Shown here piece after piece: positions 24,881-37,593 of a DNA stretch of 64,000 nt. The position numbers and the translations under genes are program-made. The notes below the pieces were generated by a model that searched no databases, was not told the DNA's origin, and saw nothing but the letters and a program-made list of their open reading frames with translations. Within the stretch, counting starts at the first letter, position 1; every line of letters begins with the position of its first letter. Origin of the DNA: Diphasiastrum complanatum (taxonomy: Eukaryota; Streptophyta; Lycopodiopsida; Lycopodiales; Lycopodiaceae); contig CM055092.1 of NCBI GenBank assembly GCA_029204225.1, forward strand, positions 76,601,317-76,665,316, read 5' to 3'.

Positions 24881-25561
24881 ATTTGGCACCCTGCGTGTGT
24901 AAGTCCAACTTGATGATCACATAGTTATTTGATTAGTTACAAGTTCATAAAAGGATTCTTAGGCCTTTTTGCGAGACTTTTAATGTCGTAGGGCCTAATA
25001 GTCAAGTTAGTGAATAAAATAGGGGTTCCCACCAAATTCGAATTGGTTCTCTCTAATTCTTGAATGAGTTCCCTCCACTTTTTCAAATTTAAATAGTTAG
25101 CGAGGTAGAAATTGGCCAATAGGATTTGAGGCCAATCCGCTATATATAGTGGTAATTTCGAATCATTTGTACATGTTCTCTTCATTTCAATACAAGCAGG
25201 TTGGCCCTCTTATAAAATGGATATGGAATGTCCTTGCTCTCCATCTTTTCTCCTCTAACTCTCATGTTTTTTTTATATTTGCTATTTGTTGGATTTGATG
25301 CTTATTGGGATTGATTGTTCGAAGGGAGAGAGAGAGAAGAGTAAGTTTCTATCATTGTTGTGGATCTAGTGTTAATGAATGTAGTGTTAATGGATGCAAT
25401 ATTAATGGATCTTAGTGTTAATGAATCATTTACACATGCTGGATTATGAAATATGCTATCGCTCTCATGGGAATGAACCTCTGCATGACAACTAGCTTGA
25501 TCTCCTTGATGCTTGTGTGCTTGGATCTAGGGTTGAGGTAGAATAGGAAATGTCCACTACA
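24881..25561 (+). repeat. LTR A, shared between two family X segments
   Basis: The right end ...GTCCACTACA is fixed by the primer site that follows. The left end is uncertain and lies after a purine tract at 24,871-24,880. The inverted copy at 18,623-19,208 supports the body from about 24,996 onward. RT-RNase H lies on its left and a leader plus gag start on its right, so it acts as 3' LTR to one and 5' LTR to the other. Confidence 0.65.
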
Positions 25562-25565
25562 ATTT

Positions 25566-25583
25566 TGATGTCGTTGTTGGGGA
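25566..25583 (+). promoter_or_regulatory. Primer binding site, tRNA-Asp type (diverged)
   Basis: TGATGTCGTTGTTGGGGA resembles the tRNA-Asp complement TGGCGCCGTTGCCGGGGA, a few bases inside LTR A. It sets plus-strand orientation for the leader and gag that follow. Confidence 0.7.
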
Positions 25584-26871
25584 GCTACACCAATTTTTCA
25601 CTTTTCAGCATGTTTGGATGGTTGTTAGCTTGTATTTAGGCATCTTGTTATGGCATAATAGGGTTAAAATTGTATTTTAGGGTTAAATTGGGGGAGAGAT
25701 CTTGCTTGATTTGAGTGGATTTTCTTGTTTGAAATCTAATTTGAGTGTTGAGTAGGGGAAGTCATACAGATCACCATTCTTAAGATCCATTTGGATCTGA
25801 GATCAGAGAAAACAAAGAAAATTGTTTATTTCTATCATTTTTGGTGAAAAAGGAGGCCAAATCGTCATGAGTCTTGATAAAAAAAATTTCCTTGGAAAAG
25901 AACCTTCGCCGAGTTGCAGACAACACCGCCTTCACATAGAGAATCTTTAGTTTGAAGGGTGAAGGTTAATTCCCAGTAGATTTGCAGAAATAAAACAAAA
26001 ACCATCACAAAACAACCAAAAATCCTAGAAAAAATAGAAAAAGAACCTTTGTCCGTTCTACTGTACATAGGTGTGATTTAGATCTATCTACTCTCAGGTC
26101 GGCAACCTAAAGTGACTGTTCATCTAGTTATTGATAATCTTTTGTGAAAAGTTTAACATCTTTCTACAAAAATATCAATTCTCTGAGAAGAACCTTTGTT
26201 AGAGTCAAAGCCAATCCAACATACTATTTTTGATAATCAGTGAGTTGGGCGAACGTTAAGTCAAGGACAGTTGACTGATCTATTTTTGTCAAATAAGATT
26301 TTTTTTGTAAAAATAATATTATCACTCTTGATCCTTCACCGACTTGTCTAGGGATTCCAAATATAGTATTTCATCATTTTTTTAGTTCCGACGAAGGTAA
26401 GATCTATTAGGATCATTAAAAAAAGGCTATTTTAATCCTCGCCAAGCTTCAAAAACATTATTGTTTGCCAGAAAGAACCTTCGCCAGTTCTACCCTAGTT
26501 TTATCAATACCAAATATAGTCATTGTCAATCCTACGAAGGTTAATTTTACCAGATTTGTCAGAAACAATCAGATAAGTGATTTTAATCCAAAAATACCAG
26601 TTCTCTAAGAAGAACCTTCACCAGTCCTATTTTTGAGTTCTGATCTACTAGATCTAGCCACTGTCAAATTTTTGGAACATTTTGTTACAATTTGATATTG
26701 ATTCCAAGAAATCCTTATTTCTAGAAGTGTCGATCGCTTGATGAAACTCATTTTCCCAAAAATCAGAAATTTAATTATTGTCAAGTGATAGACTTTTTAC
26801 AGATATGATCTGAGATAGGAATTGATTGAAAAATCTAGATCCAATCTCATTGTCGTCAGTGATTTGCAAAG
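25584..26871 (+). repeat. Family X leader with bidirectional AACCTTCGCC motif array
   Basis: At least nine variants of GAACCTTCGCCGA or its complement occur at about 25,898, 25,953, 26,043, 26,187, 26,329, 26,389, 26,470, 26,533 and 26,612. From 26,040 it aligns with 4,560-5,418. It ends at the gag ATG. Confidence 0.75.
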
Positions 26872-27209
26872 ATGTCTGATAGAGAGTATGATGAGCCACC
26901 TATTGCGCCACCACTTGTACCTCCATTGAACATTCCACCAGTTATTGTTAGAAGGTCATCTCGTCTAGAAATAACAAAGTATAATAAGTTATCTAATCCA
27001 GTCAGATTTCTCAAAATTTATTCGGAATCATGTGAGGTTTATAACTTAAGCGATTTCCTATGGCCTTAATTGGAGTCGCACAAGATTGGGTTTATAACCA
27101 AGATGAAATAAAACTCATGGAATGGGAAGTGGTTAAAAATGTTCTCATCACAAGATTCAAATCTAGAAAGTTTATATAAGATCATTTCCTACTTTTAAAT
27201 AAAATTAAA
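26872..27209 (+). pseudogene. Gag N-terminus of family X, truncated
   Basis: Begins MSDREYDEPPIAPPLVPP, proline-rich, and stops after 65 residues. Sequence to 27,209 still matches family X gag DNA ('taaaattaaaatgggaaag', as at 11,252-11,270), then switches abruptly to an unrelated integrase. Confidence 0.6.
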
Positions 27210-28690
27210 ATGGGAAAGATTTCTACAGATCTATATCTTTTGCTGAGAGGAAAATATGAATCAGATTCCCATTTTGGTCACATTTGGAACATTGTTCGGA
27301 CTGAAAGAAATGTGGACAGTGTTGAGTCAGAAACACAAGTAACTCAACTAACTAAAAAAGATAAGAAGATTGTGGAACAATTCACCATTCGAGATGGATT
27401 ACTATTTCAGAATGGGAAACTTTGCGTACCTGATGATGAGGAGCTCAAACGGAAGATTTTGTTTGAATGTCATGACATACCCTGTGCAGGACATCCCAGT
27501 ATACACAGGACACTGAACTTGGTTAAGAGGGAATTTTATTGGCCAAAGCTCAAGCCATATGTCGAGTCATATGTTGTTAAATGCAAGCCCTGTCAACTAG
27601 CAAAGGCTGAACGCCATAAGGCTGGTGGTTTGTTGCATCTGTTAGATATCCCAGATAAGAAATGGGAAAGTGTATCTATGGATTTTGTAGTTGGACGTCC
27701 AAAGACCCAACGACAAAATGATTCTATTTGGGTTGTAGTGGATCGGTTAACTAAGTTAGCTGCATTCATACCAGTCAAGTCAACTATAAAGGCTTCTAAT
27801 TCAGCCCAGATCTTTGTTGAAAGATTATTTCGGTTGTATGGTCTGCCAAGTGACATTGTTAGTGATAGAGATCCTAAGTTCACAGGTCACGTTTGGTCAG
27901 CAGTATTCCATAAACTGGAAACTTCTTTGAGTTTGAGTTCTTCTGATCATCCTGAATCAAATGACCAGACAGAAAGGACTAATCAAACTATGGAAGATAT
28001 TTTGAGGACGTATGTTTCTCACAGGCAATCTCATTGGGAAAATTATCTCCCACTGGTTGAGTTTGCATATAATAGTAGAAAACATTCTGCTACAGGTTAT
28101 AGTCATTTTATGCTTATGTATGGTTTTCAACCTAGATCTCCTGTAAATGTTGAGAGAAGTCTGTTAAGGTCCAGAAGGTTGCTAATTTTTTGCATGATAT
28201 GCAAGAAATGTTGCAAGTGGCTAAGGATAGTATCAAGAGTGCTCAGGATAGAGCTAAATACTATACTGATCTTAAGAGATCTCCAAGAGATTTTAAAGTT
28301 GATGACTGGATATATCCTAGGATTCCAAAAGATTCTAAGACGTTACGTACAGGAAAGCATTATAAGCTGTCTACCCATTATTATGGACCTTGCAGGATTA
28401 TACGTAGAATTGATTCTTTGACGTATGAACTCGATCTTCAAGGAAAATCGACTGCACATCCAGTGTTTCATGTAAGTCGTTTGAAACTAAGTTTACATGA
28501 TGGTGATACAGTTTGATCGGATGAGGATTTATCCCATTTGGAAGATTTGTCGCTTAGTGTACCTTTGGAATCTAAGAAAGTGCTAAGAACCAGAGATAAA
28601 CAATTGAGAATCTGAGTGCTTAATTCGGTGGAAGGGTCGTACTGAGGATGATGATTCGTGAGAAAGTTGATAGCATAAAGAAGAATTTCT
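27210..28690 (+). pseudogene. Chromovirus integrase and C-terminal tail, frameshifted
   Basis: The main frame (to about 28,190) gives the HHCC zinc region (ECHDIPCAGHPSIHRT, CKPCQLAK), then the catalytic core with D in SMDFVVGRPK, D in SDRDPKFTG and E in TERTNQTMEDIL. All three acidic residues are present. A frameshift near 28,190 moves the GPY-like C-terminal part (KLSTHYYGPCRIIRRI) to another frame (to 28,516). A chromodomain-like end (LIRWKGRTEDDDS) follows across stops. The protein is close to the integrase of the intact element at 57-62 kb. RT and RNase H are absent; the left edge at 27,210 is a recombination junction with family X gag. Confidence 0.85.
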
Positions 28691-28721
28691 CAAATTCTAG
28701 TTTCTAAGGATAGAAACAGTT

Positions 28722-28735
28722 TAAGGAAGAAAGAA
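28722..28735 (+). promoter_or_regulatory. Polypurine tract
   Basis: AAGGAAGAAAGAA directly precedes an LTR start TGTTATGTCC, at the expected place after an integrase. Confidence 0.7.
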
Positions 28736-29325
28736 TGTTATGTCCATGACCAGTACATATAGGATACAATATACTCCTAGTCTTGGATACGGTACTCCAG
28801 TGAAACAAGCTGTTAGTTATGCCACGTCATACTGGACATGACCCGAGAGTAACTAATATCCTTGTGAGGCCCATAACACACTAAGTGGAGTTTAGACAAC
28901 GTATGAGATAGTGTATGCATGTGTAGAGTTATCAATAGCAATGCTATGGATAGTTGGTCCATGCATAGGACTCTATTCTAGGTGAATCTATGTATAGGGA
29001 ACATAGGGCTATGCATGGCTATGTGCCCAGGATAAATTAGGCTCTATATAAGGGGTCCAAAATCGCCCTACTCCTCATCATGGTTCTTGATTCATTGCCA
29101 GGCTCTCACTCTACATTCATGCTTCTTGTTCCTTGGCTTGGGGGTGAGGCTTCTAGAGATTGATTGGATGCTTGTTCTTGGTTGGGTGGTTTCTCCACAG
29201 TGTGTTATCCTTTTGTGTTTAGGATTTGTAAGCAGGATCTGAAGAGCTTCCCTTATAGCTATCTTCTGAAACTTGATCATACGAGTCTCTACCAAAATGA
29301 GTGATATAGGTTCAAAACTGTACAT
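28736..29325 (+). repeat. 3' LTR of the integrase-bearing chromovirus remnant
   Basis: Starts TGTTATGTCCATGACC. It holds several 'tatgcat' words and a TATA-like 'ctatataagggg' at about 29,043. The end at ...AAACTGTACA is tentative because no 5' LTR is present. Confidence 0.6.
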
Positions 29326-29329
29326 AAGC

Positions 29330-31900
29330 ACGCACGGCTATAACCGGTAGCCAAATGCTTACTATAACTCAATCTCCATCAAGGATAACTTCCTCTCCGA
29401 GGAGATTGCTATAGAAATATAAATACCTATCTTATCTGATCTTCTGATCATGCATGTAATCCTTCTTTTAAATGATCAAGTATAACTAGAATCTGAACTA
29501 TGATTCGTCAATCATAATTCATCGAATTCTTGTCCTATACTCAATAAAACAACATGATAACCTAACATAGGCAACTATCAATGATCAAAAGAACTTTAAG
29601 CTAAGAGTCATCTCTAGTTTAGTGAATATGGCCGATCAAAAGCGTCAGTGAACTTAGAATCGCGAATGTTCATAATGTCCCATGGTAATACTTAAAGCCT
29701 AAACAGACATTCTATAACTACTTGGTCTTTACCCGAATAAACATAGCCGATTTGGTAAGATGATCAGTCGTACCAAAATTCCATTATCAGGTTTATTCAT
29801 CCGGGGTAATCTTACCATGAACACAATCCTCTCTTATGGATCATGTATATCCTAGAGTCTGAGTTATGATTCGTCAAACCAACTCTCCAGATTCTCAAGA
29901 CCATAGCATAATATAAGAGTGTATCACAATTCTTAGAAGACACATGAGTTGTTTCAAAAAGTCCTTTCCATCTGGAAAGTTTCAGACTTTTTCAACTCAC
30001 ATACGGTGCCTATATAAAGATTGTAAACCAAAAAATGCCCTTACTTTAGCCATGGCACAAAGTGTCGTTCCAAAGTTAGGGTTCAATCTAGAATACGTCA
30101 AGAATTTACTCTTAAGTTCTAATCTAGAATAACTTAAGATTTACCGGAACTTCATTACGTGAAGTTCTAACTTTTGGCAACCAACACTATCCAACACTAT
30201 CCAACTCTCCTGAGTCTTCTGGGATAGCATTCTATACTTTCCAATCGGGAAAGGAAAAGGCCAAAAGTTCTCATGTATTCTATGCACATAACCCTTTAAA
30301 TAAATCAAAATTTGACCCATAAAGGTTGTGACTTATAAGCAATACATTTCAACAACAATATTCATAAATAAGATCATATTGTTGAATTCAACAACTAACT
30401 CAGAAGTAGCGCTCCTGACTCAGTTAGATGTATCAAATTTAGAAAATATTTAAATGTCCAGTAGTGTGGTACCAAAACACCACATTTAATCTGATTCTAA
30501 ATCAATTCTAGGTCAATAATAAATTCTCAATGAGAAATTACTATAACCTAGTGAGAAATTGCGTCTACACAATTCTCATCAATATGCCTATGTACCAACA
30601 ACTAGTTTATGCATGCAAATTACTTAGTTCAAGGAATACTTTGTAGATCCACAGGATAAAAGTTTGTACAAATGGTTTAGTGATCACCCAAAGATTTACT
30701 ACATAGCATATCTCTACAAATATCAACTAATCTGTACACAATAGTTTCTTAACCGAGAATCCTATAACTTGGTTATCTTCTAAGAGAGAATATTTCTCAA
30801 AGAATGCCATTTCACAACCAAAATCTCAATCGGAGATAATCAGAAGAATACATTGTTAGCATGAATTTCCTTCTTTGCATCAACCCACGGATCTCAGTCC
30901 TCACTAAGATCAAGTTAATACCACCAACAAGGAACATGTTTCAACAAACCACCATCTTGCAATAGAATTCCCTAGTTCTGACACAAATCAATCGGACTTG
31001 TAATCAGGAGTGTCTACTACAAGAGTGTCTTCTAATTTTCTTCTCTTACATCTTCAAACCAGATATCCACTATAATCCTTAAAGGATTTCTGTAATATCT
31101 AAATATCCTATCGTTTCTGATTTTTGAGAACAGGTCCTTCATATAACAGATTCCTCCTGGAATCTATGATAGATGTTTCTCCTTGATAAATCTCTTTTCT
31201 TCCTACTTCTCCCCCTTTTAATAGGAAACCACACGAGTTTTCAAAGGGTGCATATCAATCTAGATTTGTCCTAGGAGAAGGTTTAAAGAAGAGATCCCAG
31301 AAAATCTTGAAAGTCAAGAAAGGTGTTGTATTACATAACCAAATACTGATAATGCCCCAACACATTTTCGTGAATGTCCTAACAAAAAATTTTGTTTGTT
31401 ACCAATACCGAGCATTGACCCGTAAATCAGAAAATGATTTTTAAAGATTTAAAGAAGAAAAACAATTTAGAAAATGCTTTTATTAACCATTTCTGTGACA
31501 TCGTCCAAGGTCATCGGGTAATAAAAAATTACCTTCCTAGGAATCACAAGAAAATGAGTTAATTAATGTTTAAAAAAAACTCACCAATATATCTTTTTAT
31601 AAAGAAATAGCTTATCGGGTTGTCGGTTTTGTAGATTTGAGATATCAATAAGGGGTCATGATCAATATCTCAAATTTCCGACAAAAAACCCGCTTCATGA
31701 CCCATAGTATTTGGCATCAAGTAGATTTATGGCCTTACTACGGTCAACTGATTCAGTTAGCTTCATATCTTCATTTTGAAATCGCCTGTGTTCCATACCA
31801 CAGGTTCTTCCTCCATGAAGGCCCTCCACTTCTTGATCAAAGTGTCAGAAAAAATAATTACAAGTATATGAAGTTGTTGGGAATTATCAATAAATTCCAA
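29330..31900. other. About 2.6 kb without a recognised gene
   Basis: No protein domain is visible on either strand. Two related segments ('ctgaactatgattcgtcaa' near 29,493 and 'ctgagttatgattcgtcaa' near 29,860) suggest internal duplication. A purine tract on the minus strand (AAAAGGGGGAGAAG, about 31,205-31,220) could be a polypurine tract, but no LTR could be matched to it. Confidence 0.45.
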
Positions 31901-31949
31901 CTTCATAAAATGGTTTTTTGAAAACAATGGAACTGTCTAAGAGAGTTAC

Positions 31950-32370
31950 TTATGTGAGGGTTCTCTGATGCTGATGACTTTCTTCAATTTTAGACACATA
32001 AACCCACTTTTCAGCTTACTAGAACAATATGAACTCTCGCAGACTCGTTTGTGTACCTGTCTCAGTGAGATGGAGCTACATGAGGCTCTACAAGAGTTAG
32101 TTGCCACAAAAAATTGAGAAAGTGACTTCTACGAGGGTTCTATCTTTGATTTTGCTCTTTTGGATCTTGGGAACTCTCGCAAGAGGTGTAAACTGAGAGG
32201 TAACTCTCACAAACTGCTCTGTGTGCTTCTCACAAGGAGATGTAGCTTCAAGAGGCTCTGCGAGAGTTTCTAAATAGTTTAAATTTTTTTGTTGATTTTA
32301 CAAGAGATTTTTGAATTTTTATGGTTTTTCTCTATTTTTTTAAAATCTGTTGGGAATTAACTCTTACAGG
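31950..32370. repeat. Bidirectional AACTCTCGCA motif array in a leader
   Basis: Variants of AACTCTCGCA and TGCGAGAGTT occur at about 31,955, 32,030, 32,131, 32,169, 32,199, 32,259 and 32,354. The array lies downstream, in minus-strand sense, of the LTR and primer site at 32.7-33.5 kb. Confidence 0.7.
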
Positions 32371-32705
32371 CTTCTATGCAGGTTTGGAACAATGTTCTCG
32401 AGTTGTTGCCAGTCATGTGAGTGGTTTGGGAGAAATAAAATCTGATGTGATTTTGGCCTCTTTTTTCTCTCCAAAATGCAAATTTGAGTGTTTTTTTGTG
32501 ATTTTTTGATGGTTGTGATGAAATGCCAAGCCCTTAGAGGCGTTTCAGTTCTCCACTCAGCTCTCCACACCTCATCCACTAGCTTCCAACAGTTCAATCA
32601 CACAGAAACAAGAAAAACAAGTCTATACTACCCCAAATTCACCTAAACACACTAAAACGGGCAAAACAACTAAAATGACAACTAAAACTAGTTAGTAATG
32701 GCCCA

Positions 32706-32723
32706 TCCCCGGCAACGGCGCCA
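32706..32723 (-). promoter_or_regulatory. Primer binding site, exact tRNA-Asp match
   Basis: The plus strand reads TCCCCGGCAACGGCGCCA, which is the plant tRNA-Asp(GUC) 3' end including CCA. The minus-strand element would be primed by that tRNA. It abuts the LTR. The site belongs to a retroelement, not a tRNA gene, because only the 3' arm is present. Confidence 0.88.
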
Positions 32724-33545
<822 letters not shown>

Positions 33546-33559
33546 TCAACCATAGGAAT

Positions 33560-34450
33560 GTCGCTCAACTTTGAAATGTTATCTAATTGACACATGTATC
33601 TTGCTATAGTCCACAGTTGCAAGAGCTTGATTCCAATTAACATTATTTGTTTGAGAGTCATAGTGCACTCCCAAAGCTTTCACTGGTTGATCACAAGTAT
33701 GATCCATTGTTGATGAATCATCATACGCTTTTGGGACTGCTGGTTTGATTGTCCAAGTCAATGGATCAACTTTTATTGCAATTTCATGATTCTCAAATGT
33801 AATCTTTGATGTTCCCCAATTATGAATTACTTGCGCAACTTGTAACCATGGTCATCCCAATAGAACGCAATAAACTGATGGTGCATCCACAAGTCCATTA
33901 CTACAAAAGTAATGACAAACTGGATTCCCACAATTTTTACTGGTACGTCTTCCACTATGCCTTTAGGACTGATCAGCATTGATAGCAAAATTGGCAAGTT
34001 TCATCCTTGTAAGGCCCCATTTAGCACATAGCTTTGTTGAAATTAGATTGACTCCTGAACCTCCATTTATCACGATTGCCTCTCGACTAAAATGTCTATG
34101 CTGTATAGGGAGGGTGATATTTCTTTGCTCACTTTCCCAGGCTGCCCCTACATTGAGTACTTCATTTGAGTCTTCAACACTGGCACAAAATAGTGGCTCT
34201 TGTTGGATCGTTGGTTCTATCTTGGTCAATCTCTCAGCTACGACTAACACTTCTTTTGCTTGAGGCACCAACTAAAGAAATTCTCCCAATGTAATATCCA
34301 TCTTGCTAGATAGAATATTTATGATTAGTTTTGTTTATGGCGCTTCAGGTTCAGTCATCTTGAAAGGCTCTTCATGATTATGCAACTGAGTGTTGACATC
34401 CATATGTTGTTGTGTTCCTTGCAAAGGATAGTGTAAATCTTGAAATGGAC
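33560..34450 (-). pseudogene. Family X protease fragment
   Basis: Minus strand 34,271-33,963 gives VPQAKEVLV, LTKIEPT, VLNVGAAWE and INGGSGVNLIS. 33,930-33,579 gives the flap end and a WTIKPAVPKA segment. The order and words match 12,600-13,320. The catalytic Asp is changed to Asn (NGGSG), and stops occur. The neighbouring LTR cuts into its downstream side at 33,545, so that LTR element probably inserted here. Confidence 0.75.
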
Positions 34451-34459
34451 ACTTGGAAC

Positions 34460-35105
34460 ACTTTAACACTATTTTACACTACTTCATCTTCTTCATGTAG
34501 ACGCACAAGCACTCTCTCGTGTGGTAGCGCCCTCCACCCTCTTCTTTGGCTTGATCTCATGCAATTTTTGAACACTTTCAACGTCGTTTGAGGCCTAGAC
34601 TAAGGGTACCATTTATGAGTCCGTAGAACATTCAGTTTTCAAAAATCGTGGGGAAATGGTGAGATAAGACCAACTTGAGAAAGAGGTTTTTAAAAAAAAA
34701 AAATTCACAAAAAAACCACTAGGTTCTTTGATAATTGGCAATTCTCCGATAGAAAATTCAAATTTTTTTCATGGCTATTTAGTGGGCTAGAACGGCTACC
34801 TTCTTGTCCTTACAACATCCAAAATGGTGCATGGGTAAAGTTATTACCGATTTTCTGAAAAATTTGAAATCCTCGTCCGATTTCTTTTTACAAACTAACT
34901 ACAAATTCATTTTTTCATTATTTTTGACCTCGTCTCATGCTATGCACAGGCTAAAGATCCATGTACTGAGCTTGGCAATGCCCAAAACTATGCACCGGTG
35001 CTTCACTTTTCGCTTTCTACCCACCTTAAACTTCAAACTCTCGAAAAAATTATTTTCCCAATGCTCTCTTCAACAGCTACTTTGCAATGTGCACACTCCA
35101 TGTAC
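34460..35105. other. Non-coding stretch beside a primer site
   Basis: Short frames only. It lies downstream, in minus-strand sense, of a tRNA-iMet primer site and is probably the leader of the interrupted minus-strand LTR element. Confidence 0.4.
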
Positions 35106-35117
35106 GGCTCTGATACC
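35106..35117 (-). promoter_or_regulatory. Primer binding site, tRNA-iMet type
   Basis: The plus strand GCTCTGATACCA is the complement of TGGTATCAGAGC. An LTR-like sequence begins at about 35,119, is interrupted by the copia element at 35,352, and resumes after 38,895. Confidence 0.65.
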
Positions 35118-35351
35118 AAGTTAAAATTCGTTTGAAACAAGATCATAGATCATGAGACACAGTTACATACACACAAAAAGCACTCTCCCACACCAAGCTC
35201 ACATAGCAACTGTATTTTTGAAAACCAAAATATACTATACATTTAGTTTTTACTTTGGCAACCCATGCATGGCCCAGGTTGTCGTTGATGGGACGTGTGT
35301 CCCGTCGACTTGCCTCATGGCGAGGCCAATTATTCCTAATCCACTAATAGG

Positions 35352-36492
35352 TGCTGGAGAAAGAGGGGATTAAGAGAATCAGTCGTGTTGAGAAATGAAA
35401 ATAGCTCAAAAAGATAGACGAACACGAACGAGAAACGAAACTCGAACGAAAAGTGTTCGTCCACAGCGGAATGAGCTATATGACTCTTTCCCTAAACATG
35501 ACTACGCCTATCAGAACGAACAGAACGTTACTGATGGAAATCACGGTCGTTCTAATTACGTAGCCAAACATTGATTAATAAAACGCCAGAAGAATAATTT
35601 GTCGCGAACAACTAGACAAATTATTTGTCGCGAATGGTTCGCAAAGAGAGAGAGACTGAGCTCGAATGATAATCAATCGCAAATGATTCGCGAAGAGAGA
35701 GAGAGACTGATTACCAAATTGAGTATCAGGAAATGTCAGACAGAATGAAAAACAAGCATAACAATACTAACACAGATTTGAACGTAGAACAAAGAGCTAT
35801 TATCAGATTAAGTATATAAAATATACATGTCAATAATGTGCTAGAGCACTGAGACAATATCGGACGAAACCGCGCGCTCTACAAAGCTAATTCAATCTGT
35901 AAAGAAAAAGAATGAAACTTTATTACTAACAAATAAAGAATCGATGCACAAGACATCTACTTGTCTATCTCTGATAAGCTCCTGATGCTAGATTTACACA
36001 CGCTTATCTTAATCTCTTTATCAATTGTCAACCTGAATACACAAATGGTATTCAGTATATATACACAATATTACAGTGTGCAGATGAAGAAAGTGCAAAG
36101 TGGATGTGTTGTCTGTAGGAGATCGTGGGTGGCTGTAGTCATTGTCAAGTCTGTTAGCGCAGTTGCATGGGTGAGCATGAAAAAGAGGCGACGCCAGTTT
36201 TTGCTGAAGTGAACGTTGGTGATGATGCGAAAAATGCATCACTCTGACGAAATGCCATGAGATTGGATTTACAGGGTGCCTTTGCTTTCTGGAGCACCTT
36301 CGACATTTTGTAAGACAGTGTTGCCTTTTTCGCCTGTCACCAAAACACAGTGTCGCGATTCTTTCGTCTTTTCTTTGCCTGTGAGAATTTACATGTAAAT
36401 ATGCAGACTGCGCGACAACGCAAGTAAATATGCAACATAAATGGAGGCAGATTAAAATGGGATTTAGGAAAGTAGAGGAAATAAATCCAACA
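35352..36492 (-). repeat. 3' LTR of the copia derivative
   Basis: Aligns end to end with 37,751-38,890. Visible substitutions and small indels show an older insertion than the one at 56-62 kb. The minus strand starts TGTTGGATTT. Confidence 0.9.
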
Positions 36493-36570
36493 CCCCCCCT
36501 TAATATGGATCCGTAAATGCCTTGATCTTCAGACTGAGCAATGCACAAAATTTGTTATGTGCATTAACAC

Positions 36571-37338
36571 TTAATGCTTTGTGAAAATATCTGCAACCAT
36601 GTTTTGCGTTCTGCAGTACGTTAAGCTCACCTCTTTGTTGAGAATCTTGCCCCTGATATAGTGATATTTGAATTCAATGTGCTTATTCCTAGAATGAAAT
36701 CTAGGGTTGGCCGATAAGGCAATAGCACTCTGATTATTACAGAATAAAGTTGTAGGGTTGTACTGATACAGATTAACATCTGATAGTTGATTTTTCAACC
36801 AAAACGCTTCCTTAATAGATTGAAAAACAACAATGTATTTTGCTTCTGTAGAAGAAAGTGCGATAGAGGTTTGCTTACGAATGTTCCATGAGATAGGATC
36901 GTCGTTGAAGAAGAATGTAAATCTAGATGTGGACTTACGATTGTCTATATCTCCTCCCCAGTTTGCATCAGAATAACCACTGAGCTGATGAAGATTGTTG
37001 TTGCTGACATCTCCATAGCAGATGCACTGGTCCATGGTAGCTCGAATATATCTCATGACTCTTATGAGAGCCTTCCAATGGGCAATGTCAGGATTAGCCA
37101 TATATTGGCTGAGTGAGCTTACTGCAAAAGAGATATCTGGTCTTGTATAGACCATTGTGTACATGAGAGATCCAAGTATCGAGGCAACAATGCACCCAAA
37201 CACTCTTAGGTTCTTCAAAGAAGGCTTAGAGCCTATCCACACCTCGTGGGGTGTCTTGCCTGAGAGGGCCTTGGTCAAACATTTGTTCTGGATGTAAGCT
37301 GTAGTGGAGACAGCTTCAACCCATAATCTCTTGGGCAA
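36571..37338 (-). pseudogene. Copia integrase C-end fused in frame to RNase H
   Basis: A 255-residue open frame. Residues 1-50 are the end of a copia integrase (PKRLWVEAVSTTAYIQN, GKTPHEVWIGSKPSLKNLRVFGC). At about residue 53 it passes directly to the end of the RT/RNase H region (GSLMYTMVYTRPDISFAVS). RNase H follows, with SGYSDANWGGD, ALSSTEAKYI, FCNNQSAIAL (usual D changed to N) and HSRNKHIEF. The RT and its YVDD motif are deleted without breaking the frame. No activity is expected. Confidence 0.88.
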
Positions 37339-37398
37339 CGATGCATCGGTCTAACCTGGCTAACACCACATGTTAGTGTCTGTCCTTATTCTCTCCGA

Positions 37399-37593
37399 TT
37401 ATTTTTTTTGGAAAAAACACAGCTTCCATCTAGCGATTGCTGTGTCATCTGCTTCGGGTTTCCCTTCTACACCTGTAACAACGTCATACAATTCTTTAGC
37501 CATTACTACAGTTTTCATCTTAAATTTCCACAGATGGTAATTGGCTCCATCAAGCTTGTCCATGATAGGACTGGCTTTCCCTTGGGAATCCAT
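37399..37593 (-). pseudogene. Copia gag N-terminus
   Basis: The start MDSQGKASPIMDKLDGANYH and WKFKMKTVVMAKELYDVV are typical of the copia gag start. It is cut after about 58 residues, next to the fused integrase remnant. It lies about 145 bases inside the primer site, as expected for gag. Confidence 0.8.

Noticed and set aside
31200-31225. Possible copia polypurine tract on the minus strand
   Set aside because: The purine run is suggestive, but no LTR pair or pol sequence could be matched on either side.
32706-32723. Possible tRNA-Asp gene
   Set aside because: Only the 3' acceptor and T-arm end is present, at an LTR edge; it is a retroelement primer site.
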